The notes beneath the pieces are model-generated. The model made no database searches, was not told where the DNA came from, and saw nothing but the letters and a program-made list of their open reading frames with translations. Made by a program: the position numbers and the translations under genes. DNA of 64,000 nt from Linepithema humile. Its lineage: Eukaryota; Arthropoda; Insecta; Hymenoptera; Formicidae. Numbering within the stretch: the first letter of the stretch is position 1; the number at the start of each line of letters is the position of its first letter. Shown here in pieces: positions 1 to 12,800 of the stretch. The stretch is taken from NCBI RefSeq assembly GCF_040581485.1, contig NC_090129.1, forward strand, positions 6,062,501 through 6,126,500. Reading direction: 5' to 3'.

Positions 1-2706
1 ATATTCTGCAGTTAATCTTTTCTTTAACGTTACAATAAAAGGACAAATAAAAAATGTACAATAAAGTGTTTTTATAGAAAACTTTTTTCGAGAAAAACAT
101 TCCAAAACTTAAAAGTTAATAGTATTCTTTTTTTAAATTTAAACTTTAATTTAATATTAACTTTAATTTAATATTGACTTTAAATTAAAAAATTTAATAT
201 TAACTTTAATTTAATATAACATTTTATGTTAAATTGCTGTACTTATGTATAACTGCTATTAAAATATAATAAAAAGTTCAATTTTTATTAAACTTAATGT
301 TCTATTAAAAAATAATCAAAAATGTCGCGAAAACATAATTTATAAAATATCAAGACATTGCTTTTAATTTTTTATAAACAATATTATATTTTTATTTATA
401 TTTTGACAACTATTGTTGAATTGAATTCGTTAACTTATGGTACGGTGTAACTGAAAATTATGTGCAAGTAATAAATTTGCCATTTTTACAGTTTTTTTTT
501 ATTAGAAATAAAAAACATGTATATAAACACTTTTTTATTTTATATTTTTTAATCAGTTCTTTTTATATAGAATTTATAGCACTTAATAAAGAAATCATAA
601 AGTATTAAATAAATATATTGATTATATTATCTTACATCGTTTCATCTTTGATAAAGTCTTCTAACAATTATTTACATTAGAAGACTCACCTCTGATAATC
701 TTAACTTTGATGTACATATATATATTGTATAGATATAGATACGAATTATTTATAACTTCGTTTTAATTGGCGCTTACAATCAAAATTTTTGGAATATATC
801 TACGTGAATGCTCTAAATATTTTATTCTTCTGTTTTTATTTTCTTTATCGTGATATAATGACATAAATACATGATGACGTATGTACATTCCAACCTGCTG
901 TGTCAGTTTTTTATCGGTGTTTATTATGAACTCATCTTCAAATTTTTATTGCTAGTGAATTTACGAATTACTGGACATTACTTGTATGCAATACTTTACT
1001 TACAGAATGTAATTTGATTTTGTTTATTATTACTTTTTAGGAAAAGAAGTAAATGACTTTGTTAAAAGAGTGATTTTTGCCGAATATTTATCTTGTTATT
1101 TGTATTAATTTCGTCAAAACAATAGTTATCTATGACGGATACAAAGTAAATAATCAAAAATGTCTTGTGATGTCATTGATAAATTTATAGAAAAAATAAT
1201 TTACAATTATTAATATTTAACGATTCCGCGACAGCTGCATATTTGTTAATTTATTTCCCTGTTAGTTAAAATCAGTTATTTGTTGTCGGAATTTTTTGCG
1301 CTTTTGACGCAACTGCACAATTAATTCGAAGGTTATAACAAAGAAATAAATTGCACGAAAACGTCACATTATTGCACAAGCGTATAGTTCTTCAAACAAT
1401 CAACAAGTGTAAGAAATCTGTTTAGATTGGTTGATCTTATCTTATCTTTATGTAAAAACTATGGAATTATTCTAGCTATTTTGTTATCTAACGATATAGC
1501 CACACTCGTGATACTTATGCGAGATACTCGTCGCAACTACAGTAAAAATGTTTGTTATAATTTTATTGCAGTTATCATGATATTTTTAATAGTTACGAAA
1601 AATATAAAATCTGCAAGTTATGTTTTAGAATATAAATTGACGATTCACGATTTTACATATGTAAACGATAACGTCAGCTAACACAAAAGAACATTTATCA
1701 CGCGGATATTTCTAATTAACAGCGTATCAAACCGATGTACACCGATGTAAATGCACTGAAGATCTGAAATTCAGTTACGGCATTAGAATAGCACTATAAA
1801 TCACCAATAATTAGATTCATATCATACCATTCCAGTTGCTTAATTCGTTAATAAATCTACCGGTCACCGTCGGGCTTGCATAAATTAGCAAATCAGCCAT
1901 CAATTATTCTTCAATTATAATTGCGAATCTGCGCTTACGCATTGCAAGGTTTATCCGGCAAAAGTCCATAAATTGTCAACCAAAATTTACATTTAATTGA
2001 CTGCAGTTTTCAAAATCAATATCCTGTCAATATTATTAGCTGTAATGTTTTTAAACAATTGCATTTGCAGAAATTCTTTTTTCTCTCTTTTTTTTACTTA
2101 TAATTTATATAATGTAAACATAATACATTGTATTTCTAAAATCAAAAATTTTCTGAACAATTTTCTAAAAATTATTAAAAAATTGAACGATTGTGTTCGT
2201 GGAATTCTTTTAAGTACCGCCGTGTTGGCCGAGAAATACCGATATTGCATATGAGTTGATTGGCCGCGCGATTGTTCCTGCACGAACACAAGCAGAGTAT
2301 AATATGTGACCGATGGACGGCCTGAAATAATTTTCAACCGATGGCGGTCCCGCAGGATTTATGGCGGCGAGATCGACCGGACATGCGGTCGTCTCGGTCT
2401 GTCGAGCAGCCGCGATTGTGAGAGAATCGCGGATATCCCGAGGCTGCGAATTTGCAAGAGAAATGATTTCAATTTAACTATTTGTTTTAATATTTTCTGT
2501 TTTATTATTATTTTATCATGCTTGTATTTTGACAATTTTATATTTTAACAAATTATATTGCGCGATTCATATGATTCTGAGTGAGTAAATAAAAGTTTTG
2601 AATATTTATTCTTTTAAATAATAGTATATTAGTATATAGTAATTTATTTATACATATGCAAAAGAGTACACATTACTCCACAAAAAATAGGTAACACTTT
2701 TTAAAT
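1..2706. other. upstream neurexin intron or flank, no gene seen
   Basis: Mostly AT-rich. It contains a 17-base AT-rich tandem unit (AACTTTAATTTAATATT, about 142-220) and a GC- and CpG-rich island at about 2215-2460 with no splice-framed coding reading. The preceding LNS5 exon of neurexin was looked for and not found, so this is probably intron. Confidence 0.6.
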
Positions 2707-3406
2707 GCTTAAAATCGAGCAATTTTCAAACCACTGGAACTCTGCGAAAAATTATCGCAGACAAAAAATTAAAAAAGCATTTTAAAACTTGAAGTTTGTA
2801 CTTTAACGTGCTTTAAACTGTTTTTTAATCTTTATATTTTTAAGCCCTAAAAAGAACATATTATTTTGTTCTTAAAATTACGTACGTTTACATTTTGCAG
2901 CTGGATAAAAATTTTTCTCGCAAAATTTATGACAGGTGTCAAACATTACAACATTTTACTTACAAAACGTGTTTCTTTTTTTAATTTTCTTACAATTTTT
3001 TTTAGCTGAGTTATACAACTTTGATGCTAAACCTGCACTTTTTACGCTAATATTGCTGCCGATGGTAAATTTTATTTTCACAAAACGTAGGATTGACTTT
3101 AAAATCGCGTAACTCGGGCAAGGAAAATCATAGAAAAATAAAAAAAACGCGTTGTGCAAATCAAATGTTATTGTCATAAATTATCATAAATTTTGCGAAA
3201 AAAATTTTTTTATTAAGGTACAGAGTGTTGCAAAACAGTGTACTTTTTTTTTCGAGCTTAGGAATACAAAAATAGAAAATGTTTAAAAACGACTAAAAGC
3301 CCATAAAAGTACAAACTTTAAGCTTTAAATTGCCTTTTTAAATAATTTTTTGTCTACGATAATTTTTCATCGAGTTTAGCGGTTTGGAAATTGTTTAACT
3401 TTAAGC
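2707..3406. mobile_element. 700 bp foldback (long inverted-repeat) element
   Basis: The left arm from GCTTAAA (2707) reads as the imperfect reverse complement of the right arm ending TTTAAGC (3406). Matching blocks include GAAAAATTATCG..AGACAAAAAATT, AAGTTTGTACTTT, TCGCAAAATTTATGA, and GAGTTA near the centre. The arms are about 330 bases and meet around 3060 with almost no spacer. No protein is coded. It resembles a non-autonomous DNA transposon that folds into one long hairpin. Confidence 0.7.
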
Positions 3407-3581
3407 TTCTGCACGTCTCGACGCGGCAAAACAGTGCGGCCGACTGGCTGAGTGCGCGTCATTAATACGAACGATTCTGAAGTAAAGCGTGATGTCGAAA
3501 TATGCTATCTATAAGGATAAAGAAAAATGAATACATATATAATATATTGCATCAAAGAAATATTTTTTTTTTTAATTTTAG

Positions 3582-3875
3582 GCGGAGTAGAAAAGACGCA
3601 GTATAGTCAATTGCCAAAGCAGATTCTCAGCCGTCACGGATTTGAGGGGTGTCTGGCGTCGTTGGATCTCAGCGGGGAAAGCACCGACCTCATTACTGAC
3701 GCTGTCGTGCCGAGTTCCCTCGTCACATCAGGATGCGATGTTTACACCAACCTACATCCGGGCAAGAAGTGTACTCATGATCTCTGTGCCAATCACGGCA
3801 CATGTGTGCAGCAATGGAACAGCTACACATGCGATTGCGACATGACAAGTTTTACTGGACCAACTTGCAATGATG
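3582..3875 (+). CDS. Nrx-1: neurexin exon: end of LNS5 plus last EGF repeat
   Basis: It opens after a T-rich tract and TTTTAG, with two bases completing a split Gly codon. It codes the LNS5 closing motif GFEGCLASLDL and then a six-cysteine EGF module (C-THDL-C-ANHGT-C, then CDC and C-ND). The donor GTAAAA at 3876 runs straight into a 21-A tract. Confidence 0.96.
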
Positions 3876-6800
3876 GTAAAAAAAAAAAAAAAAAAAAATA
3901 AAATAATGAAAAAAACAAAAAAGAAATATACAACCATCGTCGCTACGTTAATAACATTGACCATAAAGCTAATGAAGTCCGTCGCTGTTATCGGATTATT
4001 CAATAATATAATAAATATTGCAGACATATAAAACAAGTTTATAGTTCGAATAAAATCAATTTTGTAGGAAGGAGATAAATATTTTTCCAGAAAATTAGAT
4101 TACCGATAAAAATAATGCATGTAACATTTTTAGTTATAAAATTAAAATAAAGATTAAATTGGTTTAACTTTTGATACACGGCTATGGTTATGCCTTAAAA
4201 AAGAACAGCTTCAAATTCAGTACATGTATAATATGACAGGTAAAACGTAATCTTGGTGATATTATTAGTTTAGCAGATTTAGAAGCGCATAACTAATAAA
4301 TTAAAAATTAATCAGAATATTATATATTTCAAATTATTAATACCATTTTCAAACTTCTTGCAGAGGCTGTTGCTTACGAATTTGGAGCCGGAAGAGGAAT
4401 TATTACATATACCTTTCCGGCTGATCGTCGACCGGAAATGAAAAGGGACACCGTGGCTTTAGGTTTCGTCACCGGCGTTAGCGATGCTGTGCTGCTTAGA
4501 ATAGAATCAGCGTCGAGTAACGATTATCTCGAGATCGAAATTGTTAGTATATGATGAGATTTAATTAATATTTTTTTCATTGAGCGACTTGAACGAATGT
4601 CTTAAGACTATTGAGTGATATGTATGAATATTATTAATTAAATACGTTTTGAATCATATAATTTTTAAATTAAGAATTATATATCAAAATGGTTTAATAT
4701 CGGCATTATGAGTTCAAAAATCAATTAAATAATTAGAAATCAAATAATTTTCTTTATATTAACTAAATTTAATTTTCTATAAACTTTGACAATATTTGAA
4801 TCGTGTCTAAGTTATAATCTCATCTATTTTGCTTTAATCTTACATGAAATAATTAATCAAATATTAGGCAATTAATTTCTGTCTATTTTCATTTATCAGA
4901 TATGATAGATTTTACACACAATAACATGAAATCATTATTTTAATTTGAAAATTTTTTATCATGTTGATAATACAATTCAGTACTGTTATCAATTGTTAAT
5001 TTTATTTAATAATTAATCGCTGATTAATCTGTAATTTAGTTATTAATATTACATAAACTGCAGTTAATAAGTAAAAAGCTTCGATTTATAGAGGATATAA
5101 TTATTTTTAATAGATTATTTTTAACAAATTATTAACATATCTACATTTTATTATCTCGCGCATTATTTTTTTATTTTTATTATCAAAAAGTTGATAAATT
5201 GGAGAAAATAATAGTCTTTGAATGTGACCAATTTTGAATAACAATTTTATATTTATTTTAATACTAATTTCAACAAAGGAATTATCATTTTTCAATGAAA
5301 ATTGTAACTGGAGACAGATTACATACATTTCTTATTTATAATAGAATTTTTATTTAAAAGAGATAGCATTTTTTATTAAAATCTTGTCGTTCAAACTACT
5401 CACGTTCTATCAAAAAGACTACATTATAATAGAAATGAATTATTTATTTGTACAGGTGGAGGGTAATGTCTTTGCAGTTTACAATATGGGCACCAACGAT
5501 CATCCAATCGGCGAAGTTGGCGTGAAAGTTAATGACAACCAATATCACGTGGTTAGATTCACCAGAACAGGACCGAACAGCACATTACAAGTCGACGATT
5601 ACAATCTACAGTCTAATCATCCGTCTGGTAAGTAATTTTTACATAATATTTTAAGCGTCACACTAGAAACACTATAATAAGCTATCGCCAGTCGATCATC
5701 TTTATTGTCAATTTTGTATTACGTGTGCGACAAAAGACTTTTATATATAAAGTGTTTATCACAAACTTAGATCCACTCACTATTCACGCGTTATAAAAAT
5801 GGCAAAAAACAACAGTTCTTCCAACTGTCACGATGCATTCGTTAATTATGCTGTGGAATTAAATAAATTACGTAAATGAATGTAACGTTTAATGCACGCA
5901 ACAAAGATAAGAATTAAGTGCAAGTAAGAATAGATCGCCCGAATGTGCCACAAGACGATGTAGGTAGCTCAAGAAGTGCCGGGAGACTGAAGACGAAAGG
6001 TTCCATGTGCTCCTTTATGAACTTCGTAGTGCCGGCCATCGACCCATCCCAACCATGGGAAACGGTCTTAATCGGTCGTCCAGACCCGACTAATTGTCCC
6101 GTCCTTTTCACGAGCGCGAAGGCCGTTTACCGCTCCCATGAAAAGATGTAAGGAATGATTTATTGATGGACCGAAAATTATCAGGCAATTATTCAGAAAT
6201 GTTGCGACTATATCCGGATGCCATTATCTATTTTACAATTTATAAGAGGAGACGCTTAAGTCTTTTCAGTATCATTGCTAACATATTTACATATAAATAT
6301 GTATCTTTAGATATTTAAATTTGCTTTTTATTTAATATCGCTGAGTTAACTCGTTGAAACAAATTATGGCTGCATGCAAAAATATCTGCTGAACATTCTC
6401 AACGTTATTTGTTCCGTTTGAAATATTAGTTGAGGGATTAATCTTAAAAAAAATATTGGCTAATCTATTTTATACTAATTATGATAATTATAGTAAACTT
6501 TGTTCCCTCGGCAAGATAAAATTCTGATACTCAATCAAGCGATCGAAGTTTTATCGATCACGAGCTAAGTCTGTGCACTCTTGCAGTCTTTGAAATTTCC
6601 ATGCATAACATACTGTCCTGATAACTTGACCTTTAAAAAATGCTTTTCTATCAGGCTTGTGCTTGTATATCAATTCTCTTCCTTTCTAATATCCTGCGTG
6701 GCATTATCCTTTTAAAAGGAACGAAGTGAATTGTCCAGTGTATTAAGCGAATGGATTGACGAATGAATCTATATTGAACTGTACTTTATTTGATTAAAAT

Positions 6801-9800
6801 TGTTACTACCCACTAAAAATAATCACAACTAATGGTTTGCAATATATATTTTATATATACATATAATAACAAAATTTGTAGGAAGGAATTCCTATAACGA
6901 ATGCCACTAATATTTAATTAGCAAATGACAAAGCGGGATCTCTCTTCTCAATCTCTATTTTCTGTGTACAATTAATTTTATGATGTCGGCTATACGTATA
7001 TTACGTTTAATAGAAATTGCATTTATTTATCTCACAGAGCACGCGTTAATATAATTAAGTGCCTCACTTAATTACATTACTCTCAAATTGTTTACATACT
7101 GTTATAGAATAAACTTTCGATTCACTTAACGTAATTTAACATCCATTTCTACTAATAAATCGAAAGTTAAAATAGAATTAACTTTTTTCAGCAAATTAAA
7201 TTCTAATTTTTTGATATCAATAACTATGATAATACTGATTATCTTGCTTACAATTAGTACATCAAATAAATGCTTGAAATAAATATTTCAAATAATAAAG
7301 ATTTTGCGGAGCCCCATTGATTGCCATATTTTCTCATTTAACGGCGTCAGCCCACCAGATTTATCTTATCATATAATCAGATAGTGTGTTTGCATATTCG
7401 CACACCGATATTAATTACCATGCAGCGCGTAATGTACTATGTTGCACTCGTTTTCTCGACCCGTGAAAATTTATCACCAGCAAATGCACGATGCATTTTC
7501 ATAAGTGTATGAGCTTTTCAGTCTCGCGAGCGTCGTTTGCGCACTGCGGGATTCGCGTACGTTTAACAAATATTCACTAAATCTTCTGTCTCTACCTTGA
7601 TAAATAGTGCAATTCATTTATGTTGCACCCATTCTAATAAGCGATGCTTATGCAATTTGCATTTTCGAAAATGTACATCACACACATGACACGATTAACA
7701 ACAATATTTCTTCATAATTGTCGTTTTATCAAGTCATTGAAGTGAATTTATCATACAAATATATAATTTTTGTTATTATTCTGTGCATTAAAATATTCAA
7801 ATAAGAGAGATAATCAAAAAGTTAATGTAAAATACCTCACATTTTCTTAAAATATATAAAGAGCGTGAAATATCTTATAATTATAAACTTAATTAAAATG
7901 TTAATGTGAGCAATCTCTTTAATAGAGTATGGATTATAGGTATATAAGAAAACAAGAAAATGTATGCTAAGAAAGATGAAAATTATTAGAAAACCAGGAA
8001 GTTATATATCACTCTGTGATATTTTCGCGAGTGAAAATTTTGCTGTGAAAATTTTGCTGTGAAAATTTTGCTGTGAAAATTTGCGAGTCCGGGAGACATC
8101 ATTCGGGAGACGTCACGCGAGACGTTTGACTCTATAGGATATGAGCCTTTGTCACATTAACCCTTTGATCCTGTCGTTGCACCCCAATTGCCTGTTTCTT
8201 GGCGCCGCGTGAGGGAAACTCTTGATTAACCGTGCTGTCCTGATAACTTTCTGGAACATCTTAAACCCTTTGAGACTATGGTACTCTATTATGCTTTTCT
8301 AATAAGAGTTAAGAATACAGTTTTGAACATTACTTTGCATTAACGACATCTATTGATTAATCTTACACTCGAGATTGTTGTCGCATAATTAGACACTTCT
8401 GACATATAGTAATATTATTTATAATAATTATGATCGACAATTCGATATATTATTATATCGAATATTTTGTTCGCAAACGCTAAAAGTTTATACAATAATA
8501 AATAATACGTTAAATATGATAGTTATAGTAAGAATTGGTATATGTAGGTGAAAAATGTTACTTTAGTGAATATTAATAATAACGTTAATGCATATAAGTA
8601 TTAAAAATATTTATATAACATTTATGAAATACATTTCACCACAAAATGTGGGAATAGACTTTGCCACAAGACGTAGGTTTTCTTATATGCGCGTATGTAT
8701 TAGATTCTGACGCGCGTCTTGACTTTTACACCTGGCGCATTGATCCTTGGAAATTTGGGTCAATTTACAAACTTCTGAGTTTTTTAAAACGTGCACGATG
8801 TTGTAACCCTCTCTCCACCCCACATGGTTCGCACATTGTGCAACCTGATGAGAAGAAAATCCTCTTCGTGCTTTCTGCTGCTCTGCTTCATGTGTGGAGG
8901 ACTGCTTGTCCCGAAGCTACATATTATTCTCTCTTACGTGCATATCCTCTTCTCAATTTGATAGATAACAAAATTTACAAATATCGGTCAATAACTTGAT
9001 GCTTTAGAATACAATAAAACAAAAGATCGGACACATTAAATATTGAAATTATTTTATGATAGAATAAAATACAATCATATTAATTTAATGAAAAAATCAG
9101 AAGCATAATGTAGTTTTATGAAACATGTTTATGAGTAACAGAAAATACGTTTCAAAGCATCAAACTAATTGATAGGTAGGAAAAAAACATTTTTACTATA
9201 AACAAAATTGTATTCTCATCTCTGCAAACAAAATGTTTCCGCTAGAATCAATACTATTTTTTTCTTTGTTTTAAAGTGTCTTTCGTTGAAAAAAATTTGA
9301 AAATATTGGCAAAATTTATTTGAATTATGCCAGCTGCATTTTAGAATAAAGAAAAGGAAATAAAACAATGAATTATTTTCATGCCAAAGCTGAGTGATCT
9401 ACATACATGCTGAAAGTGGCTGAAAGATTGACATGCTTATACATTGCTAATTAAAGAAACAGACGACAATAATAGACGGACCCTCAATCAAACTACCTTT
9501 TCGAAATTAATTGAATTAACCCCTTTAAGAATACTTAGACAGAACCTTCTTACGTCGCATGCATCTCTGATGGAAAAGGTCACGTGGCAGGCCTTTTTTC
9601 TCATTAAGTTCCTCGTTCTGAAGCCCACATGTTCAACCCCTGTGCCACTTCTTACCCTCCATGTTATCCTCATCTTAAAATAGTTCGAATGACACGTGGT
9701 ACTTAGTTAAATATCAGGAGCCTAAGATCTAAATATTTATCGTTGTACATTATAAATGCATAAATTTGTTGTAAATCTTTGTGAATTCTTCCACGAATTA

Positions 9801-12800
9801 TGGATTTAACATGTTCCTTATTCGATTCCAAGTGTATGAAGTTAAGAACAGAGTTTATTAAAACACAATTTTGCAAAATCTTTGTGTTAATTAAAAAATA
9901 TATGATTATTAACTTTATTTATATTAATCAAAATTTATGATCAAAGCTTATGTTATTTTTTAATATTGTCTTTTATATGCATGTATATATTGACACGACA
10001 AACACACTATTTTTAATAGTAGCCTCAAAGATTTCATAAAAATTCATAGAATTTACAATTAATTGAGTTTGCTTAACAAACAACAAGTAATAAACAAGTA
10101 ATAAAATATTTATTATTTGTTATTATCTTGAAAATTTTTAATGTCAACGGAAGAAAGAAGCAAAGTAAGAGTCATCAATCACACGAAGATATATGAACGA
10201 GGGTTGGAGATAAAACTCTCTTGACGTCATATGAAAAGGATACCCAGTGCACCCTTCTCAATGTCGTATCTCCCTGGTATCAAAGTAGATCAATTTAACT
10301 ATAAAGATCAATCCTTCTACCTTAACGAATTCATACTTTTGCAAAGCACTTTTATAATATAAAAAATAATCAGTTGATTACAGATTGTTCATAAATTTTG
10401 CATCATATATATTTTGCTTTGCTTTTAAGTAACTTATAACATAAATTATAATTCTTTTTGTTTTATTTTTAAAAATTGCATTAAATAATAATTTTTTTTT
10501 TTTAAATATATACATATTAAACTTCCATTTAATGTTATTCCGCATTATCAACTTGAATCCAGTGTTTCCTTAAAATACTTTATTTTGTTTGTTGTTACAT
10601 TTTGGTTACCACAAATGGTTAACATTCTGAGAGATGACGTGCAGTTCAAGATGATTTTTTAAGTATAAAATTATTAGATAGTCATGCTTTGGATTCAAAG
10701 ATGCTTCTTCGAATTCTATGCTACCCTGCTCTCTAATTAAGGAACTCTATTCATGGTGTTACCCCGGGGGTAACGTAATCCGCGTCTCTAGAGGAACGCC
10801 TATGCATTCTAATGTAGGAATAATAGCCTCTTCCACCTCTCTTCCATCATTCCATGTTTAATTCGCCCACATGTACCATTGATGCACATACTAGAATTTA
10901 AAACCACTCCTAATTTAAGCGTGAAATTTTATCTTAAAGTCCACTATTTATATATATTTATCATGGTTAATTATATGAAAAATATGATAATAAAAAATCA
11001 AAAAAGATCACTTCCTTGATTTATTTCAAAAATATCATTATTAATTCATATCGTTAAAGACTAAAATGTAAAATTTAAATCGAACTTACGTTAATATACG
11101 TAATGCATATATATATCCGCTGTTATAATATATATACCGCTGATAATTTTAATTAATCAATTTTTATGTTTTTTTTTACTACTATTTTATCGCTGCTAAG
11201 TATATTGTTTGTTTGGAAAACTTGTCGTTGAAATTACAGGATATAATAGAATATACGTAAGTGAACATTTCCAAAAAGAAAAGATGTTTAAAAAGTTGTT
11301 CAACACATTATTCATTTTACTTCTACATTTTGCCTTATTTATTTAAATGTGAACTTCCGTATCTTTATCATCTCGTCAAGCGCGTCTTTCTGTATAGCCC
11401 TGATGCCCTAATACTCGATCGACAGAATTTGACCGTGGGCGAGAATCGTTCTCACGCTCGAGGCAGGATCACGGCGTCCTCGAAGGAGGCATCTTCCGAT
11501 ATGGCCGAAGGGTCGTGAGAGGGTTCGAACCTCACAGCCTCCTTCGCGATCTTCCCTCCACGCGCAGTATATAGACGAGGACCTTTGAACCCGTAGAATT
11601 TCGTGTCGATAATTCCCAGCACGACGAAGGAAGCTAAATTCGACTTTGTGTTAAAATAATCTACGCCATAAAATGATAGAATATTTTGAATTTGATTGAA
11701 AGATTTAAGAATCTCTGTGATAATTTTTTTCATAATTTTTTCTGTCGTGGAATACTGAGGGAATCTTTTTCAATGAAATACTATAACACATATGACTAAT
11801 TTAAAACATATCATTTATAATATAATTATAATTCAACTTTTATCAATAATTATAGAGGTGAAAGATTTGATCTATATTTTTCATTTTTGATATTTTGTCT
11901 AAATAATATCGTTTTTGGAATATATATATGAAAAAAAAAATAGATTTGTCTCGCGGAGTCTGATATTATGCAATTTTACAGTCAGTACAACTTGTTAATT
12001 AAAAATCAGTTTCTTTCATCACTGTATATCACATTTAATTAGTTCTCGAAAACTGAAGAAATTGCAGAATTTTATCTGCAAACTCTCATTTTCGCTGCAT
12101 CACTGCACATTTCTAGGCAAATCTTAAGAATCCTCTCACTATTACTAAAAATCTAAAGTGTCAAAGTTCTCGGAAGGTGGGTCTTCCTCCTTACGTTCTT
12201 TTTTTTTTTTTTTTTTTTTTTTTCTTTCGTGGAAAGGCAAAGCCTCATCCGTTAGGCTCGTGGGAATCGAAGGACGAGTCCCACGGGCGTGAGAAAGCAG
12301 CTTCGAAGAGAGATCAAATCTTCTCAGGGTTACTAGGGAATCATTCGGTGCTAAGAAGCTTCTTCGGGGTGCAGGCATCCGCAAGGCGATTATTAAGTAA
12401 TCCGATTAATTACGCTTCTGTAATTAGTTAGCACATTAAGTATAAAAAACGTTTATTTGTTATTAGATTTCTTACCTACGTAATGTGATTTTAACACAAA
12501 ATGATGATCACGTTTCCTACGTTAAACGTTAATTATTTCTAACATTTCTTAATATATGCTTCTTTATTATGCACTTTGCGCGTAATAAATTAATGGATAA
12601 CAGCATTATGCTTATTCTGAAGTTTTTACAGCAAAACAACACAATTTCGTTATCTATTTACGTTCTTGAAATTTAATTTTTAAGACAAACCAAATTATCG
12701 CGAAAAGAAATTGCGAAGAAAGATCTTTTTGGATTCATGTTTATAAAAACTTTTTTTTTTACTTGTAGATATTTAATACAGTTTAAAGATTCAATTATTT

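Noticed and set aside
5918..6151. open frames on both strands in a GC-rich block, considered as a missing neurexin exon
   Set aside because: Neither frame resembles a neurexin segment or SS4 insert, and no phase-compatible acceptor and donor pair bounds it.
8661..8999. 112-residue open frame in the large neurexin intron
   Set aside because: No family resemblance, no splice-site-bounded phase with neurexin, and starts from a non-ATG codon.
11515..11545. tRNA T-arm-like GGGTTCGAACCTC
   Set aside because: No matching acceptor stem, D-arm or anticodon arm within tRNA distance.
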